Positions 1 through 5,502 of a DNA stretch of 6,559 bases are shown piece by piece. Positions within the stretch are counted from its first letter, which is position 1. Every line of letters starts with the position of its first letter. Origin of the DNA: Nanobdellota archaeon (GTDB lineage Archaea > Nanobdellota > Nanobdellia > Woesearchaeales > UBA12501); assembly GCA_018812465.1 (NCBI GenBank), contig JAHJCS010000181.1, positions 1 through 6,559 on the forward strand. The letters run 5' to 3'. Position numbers and translations under genes: made by a program. Under the pieces are notes generated by a model, which was given only the letters and a program-made list of their open reading frames with translations, made no database searches and was not told the origin of the DNA.

Positions 1-18
1 GATGATTCACTGCAGCTT

Positions 19-118
19 GACCAGCAGAGGTGAGGCTTCTGGTCCAATCTGAGAATTTCATCCAGGATAGGCTGCCTCACCTTTCCCACATTCTATGTTT
101 CTGCGTTTAAGGGAAAGG
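19..118. other. Overlapping inverted repeats; possible structured RNA or 3' untranslated region
   Basis: Three pairings are visible. GACCAG (19-24) pairs with CTGGTC (39-44). Bases 26-36 pair with 74-84 over 11 positions, one of them G-U. CCTTTCCC (80-87) pairs with GGGAAAGG (111-118). The 5' strand of the second stem lies in the loop of the first, so together they could form an H-type pseudoknot. The third stem competes with the second for bases 80-84. The segment is somewhat richer in G and C than the intergenic DNA elsewhere in the window. I do not recognise RNase P, SRP or tRNA signatures on either strand. The segment lies just downstream of the minus-strand aminotransferase stop and just after a possible + strand reading frame ending DDSLQLDQQR at base 33, so it may be a 3' untranslated region of either gene. 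Confidence 0.35.
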
Positions 119-143
119 CTAGGAAAAGTTATCACAGACAATC

Positions 144-148
144 TTTTT
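144..148 (+). terminator. Possible T-run terminator for a + strand transcript
   Basis: A run of five T bases follows the inverted-repeat region on the + strand. Archaeal RNA polymerase can stop at T-runs without a hairpin, so this could end a transcript entering from the left edge. Five T bases is weak evidence in AT-rich DNA. Confidence 0.2.
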
Positions 149-176
149 AGAATCTATGTTTACCTTAAAGATATAT

Positions 177-995
177 CTACAACCTCTTAACTTCAATAGA
201 AATAGCATCCTCATTGACTCTTATATCCTTAGGGCACACCAGGAATTCATAATTATTATCCTTGCAGTACTTTATTATCTTCTCTTTCTCATCATTGCTG
301 CTGAAGCCGACTACAACATTCAGGCCTCTCTTGTCTGGATGGAATATCTTCATATCCTTGAGGTCTTTTTTTATCTTTTCTGCTTCTTCCATGAATAATC
401 TCAGCCTGTCTTTGGCTTTGTCAAGCTTTGCAAGAAGTTTTTCATAATCGGGTTTGAATCTTAGGATAGAATACATCTCTTTTGTCTTCTCAAAATAATC
501 TGAGTCATTGCAGGATATGAATCCTCCATCATTGAAGTCAACAGGTTTCCATTTACCGAATGATCCCACTATAATATCAGAATAATTGCCATTGCATAAT
601 GCTGAGTCTCCTAATGATCCTGTAGCATCCTCAATCAGCACACACTTGTTCTTTTTGCAGATCTCTGATATCTCTTTTAAAGGCTGCTCTGCATAGTATC
701 CTGCCAGGCTTGTGACAAAGAAACCAGCGCCTTTCTTTGCATTCGCTTCCAGATCCTGCAGGTCAATGATGCCTTTGTCTGTCTTTATCTCCTTTATCTC
801 AAAACCAAACATCTTTGGGTATGTCTTGAAGCTAATCCAGCCTCCTTGGTCAGGAACCAGAATGAATGGTTTTGAATTGACTTTCTTTAGGATATAGATG
901 GCAGCGAATATTGCTGCATTGCCGCAGTTCACAAGCTTTACATTCTCATGTCTTGTGTACTCCTTTATCTTATTTATCACTTTATCTTCTGACAT
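177..995 (-). CDS. Short DegT/DnrJ/EryC1/StrS-like PLP-dependent enzyme
   Basis: A 272-residue protein resembling the DegT/StrS (sugar aminotransferase) branch of fold-type I PLP enzymes, which typically transaminate nucleotide-linked keto-sugars. In order: NCGNAAIFAA (23-32) matches the PLP-phosphate loop; VLIEDATGSLGDS (119-131) matches the family's EDAAHALG-type strand, with D123 expected to bind the pyridine nitrogen; GSFGKWKPVDFNDGGFIS (144-161) matches the SFxxxK...GGxx segment, making K150 the likely Schiff-base lysine. Residues 182-215 are charged and probably helical. Only about 55 residues follow, whereas DegT proteins are usually about 370-400 long, so the C-terminal domain is much reduced. 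It could be a divergent aminotransferase or a non-transaminating relative; the substrate cannot be told. The start is chosen because a TATA box (1020-1027) is centred 28 bases upstream, which implies a leaderless message. The gene is divergent from the pilin-like gene. Confidence 0.8.
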   Translation of the reverse strand: MSEDKVINKIKEYTRHENVKLVNCGNAAIFAAIYILKKVNSKPFILVPDQGGWISFKTYPKMFGFEIKEIKTDKGIIDLQDLEANAKKGAGFFVTSLAGYYAEQPLKEISEICKKNKCVLIEDATGSLGDSALCNGNYSDIIVGSFGKWKPVDFNDGGFISCNDSDYFEKTKEMYSILRFKPDYEKLLAKLDKAKDRLRLFMEEAEKIKKDLKDMKIFHPDKRGLNVVVGFSSNDEKEKIIKYCKDNNYEFLVCPKDIRVNEDAISIEVKRL

Positions 996-1019
996 ATACC
1001 CGAGACTGAAAGCTGATGG

Positions 1020-1032
1020 TTTATAAAGTTTT
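1020..1032 (-). promoter_or_regulatory. Promoter (BRE and TATA box) of the DegT-like gene
   Basis: On the minus strand AAAACTTTATAAA reads as a B-recognition element followed by the TATA box TTTATAAA (1020-1027). Its centre is 28 bases before the ATG at 995, so transcription should begin at or next to the start codon. The 11-mer AAAACTTTATA is repeated exactly in the divergent promoter at 1071-1081. Confidence 0.65.
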
Positions 1033-1070
1033 AGAAAACTCTCTGAGAATCTACATACTGTTTCAAAGAG

Positions 1071-1083
1071 AAAACTTTATATA
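1071..1083 (+). promoter_or_regulatory. Promoter (BRE and TATA box) of the pilin-signal gene
   Basis: AAAACTTTATATA combines an A-rich B-recognition element with the TATA box TTTATATA (1076-1083), centred 27-28 bases before the ATG at 1107. The message should be leaderless, and there is no Shine-Dalgarno motif just before the ATG. The core is identical to that of the divergent promoter at 1022-1032. Confidence 0.65.
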
Positions 1084-1106
1084 TACCTATTATTTGACAG
1101 TGTTCA

Positions 1107-1892
1107 ATGACAACTAAAAGAGGTCAGGTGACTGTATTTATTATAATAGGTATCATACTTCTTGCAATCATAAGTGCTGTATATTATTCTGTGAGCAGAG
1201 GTTCACAGGTTGATGTTAGCGACGAGGTCACTATTGATACTTCATCTCTTAGTTCTTTTGTCACAACCTGCGCAAAGCAGACTGCTCAGGATGCTGTGAT
1301 CTATACTGGGCAGAGAGGCGGTCTTTTCACAGGCATAAGTGATATCATGCCTCTTTCAGGTGATTATTATATCTATAATGGTATCGCAATACCTTATTAT
1401 TTCTATGAAGGAGAAGATAAGTCTTTGACTGAGGATGATATCAAGGCCACTCTTCAGCAGTACATGAACACTTACCTTCCAAGATGCACAAGCGGTTTCC
1501 AGGTATTCAAACAGCAGGGATACATTGTTGAGGAAGGAGAGATAAGTTCAACAGCAACCCTAGCTGAAGAGCAGGTGATATTTGATATCCAGTATCCTAT
1601 CACTCTGATAAAAGGAGATTCAAGGGATTCTGAGTCTGCATTCAATGCAAAGGTCAATGTCATGCTTCCTAATATAATATCTGCTGTGAACCAGTACATC
1701 AATGATCAGAATGGAAAACCAAATGCTTTCAGGCTGCAGCATCTCATAGATAATGTATGGGAGAAAAACCTCAAGTTTGATGCAGTAGACAGAGGCAATG
1801 GCAATGTGGTAATAAGCCTTATTGATGAGAACAACCCAGTGAAAGGCAATCCTTACATCTTTAACTTTGCTGTAAAATACAACTGGGAGTAG
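1107..1892 (+). CDS. Secreted/surface protein with class III (type IV pilin-like) signal
   Basis: A 261-residue protein starting MTTKRGQVTVFIIIGIILLA. The short basic head, the KRGQ site (residues 4-7) and the hydrophobic stretch (8-27) match archaeal class III signals, where a prepilin peptidase cuts before the Q and the hydrophobic helix then acts as an anchor or pilin core. Residues 28-261 should lie outside the cell. Two cysteines, C55 in FVTTCAKQTA and C127 in LPRCTSGF, could form a disulfide. Segments such as TGQRGGLF, IPYYFYEG and the YPITLIKGD strand recall, from memory, a recurrent unnamed family in Woesearchaeota-like genomes; no function is known to me. At 261 residues it is longer than a typical archaeal pilin, so it may be a minor pilin or a membrane-anchored surface protein. 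The start is supported by the TATA spacing. The next gene has its own promoter. Confidence 0.8.
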   Translation: MTTKRGQVTVFIIIGIILLAIISAVYYSVSRGSQVDVSDEVTIDTSSLSSFVTTCAKQTAQDAVIYTGQRGGLFTGISDIMPLSGDYYIYNGIAIPYYFYEGEDKSLTEDDIKATLQQYMNTYLPRCTSGFQVFKQQGYIVEEGEISSTATLAEEQVIFDIQYPITLIKGDSRDSESAFNAKVNVMLPNIISAVNQYINDQNGKPNAFRLQHLIDNVWEKNLKFDAVDRGNGNVVISLIDENNPVKGNPYIFNFAVKYNWE

Positions 1893-1922
1893 AGGATTCC
1901 AGAGTAGTAAAAAAACATAACA

Positions 1923-1930
1923 TTTAAATA
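1923..1930 (+). promoter_or_regulatory. TATA box of the large surface-protein gene
   Basis: TTTAAATA preceded by an A-rich stretch (AAAAAAACATAACA), centred 28-29 bases before the ATG at 1955. This is the same spacing as at the other leaderless starts in the window, so the gene has its own promoter despite the short 62-base gap after the pilin-like gene. Confidence 0.55.
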
Positions 1931-1954
1931 AAACAAACAAATAACTGTGATAAT

Positions 1955-4162
1955 ATGAAAAAAGGGATTATATTTATTGGATTGGTGATATTCATACTGA
2001 GTTCTATTGCTGTCCTGGCAGAATGCCCTGACGGATTCACTGCAGATGATGCTGGGAACTGCATTGGCGGAGAGAACGCAGTTATTCCTAGTGATTTCAC
2101 TGGTGTGATAGACTGCAGTCTTGGTTGTACAGCTCCTGATGGTTCTTCTGTTACAGGAAATGTTGAGGTTACACAATCAGGGATTGTACTCAATGAGGGA
2201 GCTTCTGCAACAACTGCTGCTGGAGGCTCTGTAACAGCACCTGCAACAATAAATAATGATGGTTCTATCTCACTTGAAGGCGGAGAATACACTCAAGGCA
2301 GTGTCACTGTAAGCGGCACAGCATCAATGGGCTCCGACGGAAAATGGAGCGTTGCATCAGGACAGACAGCAACAATCAATGGAGTCGGAATAAGCAATGC
2401 TGATGATATTGTTCCAGGCGCTGACGGCAAAAGCCTTACTGGAGTGGCAGGCCCAGGCGGAAGCAAGGTCTGCACATCAAACGGATGCATGACTTTCAAT
2501 GAAGGGGACACAATCAATATTGATTTCAATGGCCCAGGCGGAATGATGAATATCAACTCAGGCACTGCGACTGTTGACAATGACTTCACAGGAAATGTCA
2601 ATGTAGGAGATGATGGCAACTTGAAACTTCCAGGCGGAAATACTGTGACTTCTGGTGAAGTGGATATGCTTGGAGGAACTGCTAGATTACAGCCTGGAGC
2701 AACACTTGAGAATGACATTGATGGCAATGGACAGACAGATACCTGGACCGTGAATGATGGAACACTTAATATAGGTCCTGATGGAGATATCCAATTGCAA
2801 GGTGACGTTTTATATGGTCCAAATGGTCTTGGTCCTCAAGCAAACTTTGTAAATCATGATCCTAATAATCCTATAGATATATCTAATGATTGCACTTCAA
2901 AGACAAACTGCATTGGCCTTGATGGAACCTCTCTGACAGTAAACGGCGGGGCAGGTATCAATGCTGAGATAAACTTGTTTGAGACAAGTATTACTCCCGG
3001 AAAGATTGGTTATTTTGATACATTCAATTCTGATGTAAGTTCCTCAGCTGGCGATAATGTATTATTAAGAGAAGGCCTTTGGTCTGGCTCAGGCTTTGTT
3101 GAGGACAATCGCATGGAGATTCCTCCAATGGATGTGACAGGAGCACTTATTTTTAATACTTTGAACAAATTTGATTTGAATATTGATGGAAGAGATTATA
3201 TCTATGAAAGAGATGCAGCTGGATTCTGGACTTGCGCTACATGTGATAAAGGGTGCACAACTTGTAATGCTCCAACAAATAATCCTAATCCACCACAACC
3301 TCAAGCAACAGGCTTCTTCAGCTTTATTGGAAGAGCCTGGGGATGGATGACTGGGAAGGCAACAGATCCCTCTGCCATTACTCCATGTTCTCTTTCAACT
3401 GTGGGTACTGAAAGCAAGAATAATGACGGATTTGGGAGTTGGGGCGATGTGAAATTTGATGCAGGCCCTCCTTTAGGAAGTGTTGAATTTGATAATCTGA
3501 ATAAAGAACTTCAGTATATTGTTACACCTGATGGAAGAATAGTTGAGGTATTGGCTTTCAGAGGAGCAGATGGCAAAGACTATTTTATCCAAGTAAATGC
3601 TAATGGTAATGGAGGAACTCTTTATTATAATGATGATGGTGTGATCACTCAAGCACCTACTCCAGTCAATGCAGCAGTAATTAAAGATATACTAGGAGAA
3701 GTAGAAAAGTTTGAAGGCAGTGATGAGATCCAAAGAGTGTTGCAAAGAGGAAGTTCAACACCACTTAATATGGTTAATATTGATTCTGACTGGAGAAGTA
3801 AACCTGATGAATATGATGATAAAGACATTGTGTTTTTATATAATGGAAAGTGGTCTCAAGGTAATTTAAAATATGATGAGGACAAGAAAAGGTGGATTAT
3901 AAACGGTTGGGATGGTGAAAACTTTTATAATCTAGACACCTATGATGTAGAAAATCTTCAATTGAATTCAGGCAGTTGGCAATATCAAGCTCCTGCTGCT
4001 GTTTATACAGCCCCACCACCACCAGCTGCAGGAACACCTAGATGTGATGATGTGTGTCCTCAAAGTTATGAATGTGCAACAGGATTGTCCTGTTATTGTT
4101 ATGATGCTGGACAAAGGGCACGGACTGGGGAAGATTCTTACACCCAAATATGTCTGAAATAA
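1955..4162 (+). CDS. Large secreted glycine-rich surface protein with Cys clusters
   Basis: A 735-residue protein with a Sec signal (KK, hydrophobic core 5-20, likely cut after VLA before E23). Residues 40-345 are rich in Gly, Asn, Asp and Thr, with irregular TGNV/DFTG/GPGG repeats (PGG at 167-169, 194-196, 226-228) that suggest stacked beta strands, perhaps a beta-helix. Nineteen cysteines are mostly close pairs: C24/C36, C54/C58, C173/C178, C313/C319. A CxxCxxxCxxC cluster sits at 427-437, and a six-Cys tail (697-733) follows a Pro-rich linker (687-690). Residues 452-470 (GFFSFIGRAWGWMTGKA) are aromatic and hydrophobic and could contact membrane. Residues 495-675 look like a separate beta-rich domain. 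No known enzyme motif is seen; the best guess is a cell-surface structural or adhesion protein. The coding sequence is G+C-rich near 2300-2650 and AT-rich near 3800-4000. It is convergent with the next gene. Confidence 0.8.
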   Translation: MKKGIIFIGLVIFILSSIAVLAECPDGFTADDAGNCIGGENAVIPSDFTGVIDCSLGCTAPDGSSVTGNVEVTQSGIVLNEGASATTAAGGSVTAPATINNDGSISLEGGEYTQGSVTVSGTASMGSDGKWSVASGQTATINGVGISNADDIVPGADGKSLTGVAGPGGSKVCTSNGCMTFNEGDTINIDFNGPGGMMNINSGTATVDNDFTGNVNVGDDGNLKLPGGNTVTSGEVDMLGGTARLQPGATLENDIDGNGQTDTWTVNDGTLNIGPDGDIQLQGDVLYGPNGLGPQANFVNHDPNNPIDISNDCTSKTNCIGLDGTSLTVNGGAGINAEINLFETSITPGKIGYFDTFNSDVSSSAGDNVLLREGLWSGSGFVEDNRMEIPPMDVTGALIFNTLNKFDLNIDGRDYIYERDAAGFWTCATCDKGCTTCNAPTNNPNPPQPQATGFFSFIGRAWGWMTGKATDPSAITPCSLSTVGTESKNNDGFGSWGDVKFDAGPPLGSVEFDNLNKELQYIVTPDGRIVEVLAFRGADGKDYFIQVNANGNGGTLYYNDDGVITQAPTPVNAAVIKDILGEVEKFEGSDEIQRVLQRGSSTPLNMVNIDSDWRSKPDEYDDKDIVFLYNGKWSQGNLKYDEDKKRWIINGWDGENFYNLDTYDVENLQLNSGSWQYQAPAAVYTAPPPPAAGTPRCDDVCPQSYECATGLSCYCYDAGQRARTGEDSYTQICLK

Positions 4163-4183
4163 GTCCTAATCAGAAGTAGATTA

Positions 4184-5179
4184 TCATTTTCTAAATATAT
4201 TCTTTTTTTCCTGGAAATCTTGTGTTTCCAGAAACCTTAACTTCATATCTTCACTGAACATATCAGCATAATAGTTCTGGAGCTGCCACAGCCCATATGT
4301 TGCATCAAATTGTGTGTCTGCATGAACAAGCTGATTTCTGTAAGCTGGTTTTTCTTCTGATGTATAATTATGCACTGGTTCATGATGTCTTAATCTTCTG
4401 TAGGTCATGTCCAGGAATGTCTCATGCGCTTTTTGGTCTATTCTGCCATTAGGTTCTACAGGTATTGCCCCTGGTTTTATCCCTGCTTCCTGTGCAAAGA
4501 GATGATATGCTTCCAGCAGAAGTCTATCATTTGTATCAAGCTGGCTGACTTCCTTATTGATCACTCTCTCGCTCTCACTGTAAAATCTTCTTTCTTCTGC
4601 ATCCAATGCTCTAAGGTCTGCATAAGCTCTGCCATGAAACCAAGAGTTAGCCATCATTGGTTCAGTAGTGCCCATCTTTGGATAATAACCTGTTGAGTCA
4701 TATGTGATAAGTTTATAAGATAGGTCAGTGCCAATGTCATCAAATCTTTCTATGGTTGGTCTGTCTATAATCTTTCCCATATTCCTTTTAGTAGAATTAT
4801 TTATGAAAGGAACATAAACAAAACCTATATCCTCCATAATCTGGATCTTTGAGAATATATCTGCGTCACAGAAGCCTATCTGATCAAGTGCTTTTAACTT
4901 AGAATATTTATGGTCAGTAATATCTGTCAATGATCTTCTTCTGTTATCTGCAGTTGTAGATCTGTCATGCGCATCATGAAACTCTATCAATGCCTGGACA
5001 AATCCATCTATTCTTGGGTCTTGTGAATGTCCAAACTCTTGTCCTCTAAGAGTTCTGACTTCTTCACCAAGTCGATATTTAGTAGAAGGAGAATAATGAT
5101 TCACTCCGATAGCAGTAGCCCCTAACAGTGCTGTTCCAGCAAGAAATGCTTTTAGAGCATCTCTCCTATTCAATGTCAT
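4184..5179 (-). CDS. Unrecognised exported protein with twin-arginine-like signal
   Basis: A 331-residue protein when started at 5179. Its head, MTLNRRDALKAFLAGTALLG, has a twin arginine (R5, R6), a lysine four residues later and a weakly hydrophobic Ala/Gly-rich stretch to about residue 25, which resembles a Tat signal. Whether this organism has Tat translocase cannot be seen here. The mature part is soluble, charged and mostly helical in appearance, with His/Asp-rich patches EFHDAHD (66-72) and RRLRHHEPVH (261-270) and a single cysteine (C104). I recognise no family. A longer frame begins at 5218, but its first 13 residues are the overlapping RHH gene read in another frame. The 5179 start has GGAGG (5189-5193) nine bases upstream. 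The gene overlaps the RHH gene by 14 bases, so the two are probably translationally coupled. Confidence 0.65.
   Translation of the reverse strand: MTLNRRDALKAFLAGTALLGATAIGVNHYSPSTKYRLGEEVRTLRGQEFGHSQDPRIDGFVQALIEFHDAHDRSTTADNRRRSLTDITDHKYSKLKALDQIGFCDADIFSKIQIMEDIGFVYVPFINNSTKRNMGKIIDRPTIERFDDIGTDLSYKLITYDSTGYYPKMGTTEPMMANSWFHGRAYADLRALDAEERRFYSESERVINKEVSQLDTNDRLLLEAYHLFAQEAGIKPGAIPVEPNGRIDQKAHETFLDMTYRRLRHHEPVHNYTSEEKPAYRNQLVHADTQFDATYGLWQLQNYYADMFSEDMKLRFLETQDFQEKKNIFRK
4203..4209 (+). terminator. Candidate T7 terminator for the surface-protein gene
   Basis: Seven T bases lie about 40 bases past the stop at 4162, on the + strand. The run sits inside the last codons of the opposing gene. 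It is followed directly by a perfect 7-base inverted repeat, CTGGAAA (4211-4217) with TTTCCAG (4225-4231). T-runs alone are enough for archaeal termination; the hairpin comes after the run, so it is not a bacterial-type terminator in this direction. Confidence 0.35.
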
Positions 5180-5330
5180 TCTTAGGGCCCTCCAACATCC
5201 TACTCGCAGCAACCTCAAAGAAATGGCTTTTGTTCCTGAATTCCCGGCCTTTCATCCTGTCGCCTCTCATCCTGTCAAATACTCTTAGGAGAATATCTTC
5301 CTCTACTGTTATTGATATCTTGTGTTTCAT
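5166..5330 (-). CDS. Small ribbon-helix-helix (CopG/Arc-like) DNA-binding protein
   Basis: A 54-residue protein that is easily missed because of its size. MKHKISITVEEDILLRVFDR begins with an alternating strand (KHKISITV, residues 2-9), as in the RHH ribbon that inserts into the DNA major groove as a dimer. Helix A covers about 10-22. The segment FRNKSHFFEVAASRML (31-46) matches the R/N-x-S-x-hydrophobic start of RHH helix B. These proteins are dimeric repressors or antitoxin-type regulators. A GAGGT Shine-Dalgarno motif (5335-5339) is four bases before the ATG, and a TATA box lies at 5386-5393. The gene overlaps the downstream exported-protein gene by 14 bases, so it is first in a two-gene operon. 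It is the only evident DNA-binding regulator in the window and the nearest candidate to bind the GTTAATA dyads. Family call confident; target inferred. Confidence 0.82.
   Translation of the reverse strand: MKHKISITVEEDILLRVFDRMRGDRMKGREFRNKSHFFEVAASRMLEGPKNDIE
5189..5193 (-). promoter_or_regulatory. Shine-Dalgarno motif that sets the start at 5179
   Basis: GGAGG on the minus strand lies nine bases before the ATG at 5179 and inside the 3' end of the RHH gene. It matches the usual archaeal anti-Shine-Dalgarno sequence. It favours the 5179 start over the longer frame and indicates coupled translation with the RHH gene. Confidence 0.6.
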
Positions 5331-5334
5331 GTTT

Positions 5335-5339
5335 ACCTC
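5335..5339 (-). promoter_or_regulatory. Shine-Dalgarno motif of the RHH gene
   Basis: GAGGT on the minus strand, four bases before the ATG at 5330. With the TATA box at 5386-5393 it predicts a short leader of roughly 30 bases, unlike the leaderless first genes elsewhere in the window. Confidence 0.5.
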
Positions 5340-5384
5340 TAAAATAATCTTAATATCTAAATTATATATTGGGTTGTACTACTA

Positions 5385-5399
5385 CTATATAAATCTTTC
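5385..5399 (-). promoter_or_regulatory. Promoter of the RHH operon
   Basis: The minus strand reads GAAAGATTTATATAG, with TATA box TTTATATA at 5386-5393 and a GAAAG element upstream in the BRE position. It matches the HEPN promoter (GAAAGATTTAAATAG, 6411-6425) at 14 of 15 bases. A TAC triplet repeat (5379-5386 region) lies immediately downstream in the direction of transcription. Confidence 0.55.
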
Positions 5400-5401
5400 T
5401 A

Positions 5402-5420
5402 TTATTAGTTACTTATTAGT
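5402..5420. repeat. Direct repeat TTATTAGT, 11-base period
   Basis: TTATTAGT occurs at 5402-5409 and again at 5413-5420, one helical turn apart, just upstream of the RHH promoter. The related 10-mer TTATTAGTTA occurs at 5402-5411 on the + strand and at 6398-6407 on the minus strand, beside the HEPN start. It could be an activator or repressor site, but AT-rich sequence produces such matches easily. Confidence 0.3.
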
Positions 5421-5447
5421 GGTAAACAATTATTATATACCATTCAT

Positions 5448-5502
5448 GTTAATAATATTAACCGAGTACAAGAATTAGTCCTTATATGTTAATATCACTA
5501 AC
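5448..5502. promoter_or_regulatory. Paired GTTAATA dyads between the NTase and RHH genes (operator candidates)
   Basis: Bases 5448-5462 are GTTAATAATATTAAC, a perfect 7+1+7 palindrome. Bases 5488-5502 are GTTAATATCACTAAC, the same form with 5 of 7 arm positions complementary. The starts are 40 bases apart with a 25-base spacer. The second dyad overlaps the stop codon of the nucleotidyltransferase gene. The pair matches the arrangement at 6387-6441. Function as a protein-binding operator is inferred; the RHH protein is the nearest candidate partner. Confidence 0.6.

Noticed and set aside
1..33. 3' end of a + strand coding gene (DDSLQLDQQR then stop)
   Set aside because: Plausible but only ten residues; any open frame entering the edge would look like this.
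1..52. C/D box guide RNA (GATGATT at 1, CTGA at 49-52)
   Set aside because: Box C is cut by the window edge, the internal boxes are poor, and the strong 26-36/74-84 pairing does not fit a C/D RNA.
26..90. H/ACA guide RNA (stem 26-36/74-84 followed by ACA at 88-90)
   Set aside because: An ACA follows the stem, but I cannot identify a convincing guide pocket or kink-turn.
1027..1040. Palindrome AGTTTTAGAAAACT as an operator
   Set aside because: Half of it is the BRE of the minus-strand promoter, and A/T-rich symmetry explains it; there is no second copy in the same form.
1853..2727. Long minus-strand open frames opposite the surface-protein gene
   Set aside because: They are antisense shadows of a well-supported gene with biased codons; their Pro/Ser-rich translations reflect the reverse of Gly/Thr codons.
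5180..5218. Longer N-terminus (MRLLRVGCWRALR) for the exported protein
   Set aside because: These codons are the RHH gene in another frame; the 5179 ATG has a good Shine-Dalgarno motif and places the twin-arginine signal at the N-terminus.
5128..5478. Long + strand open frame across the RHH promoter
   Set aside because: It crosses the RHH gene and AT-rich promoter DNA, has no promoter or ribosome site, and its translation is low-complexity.
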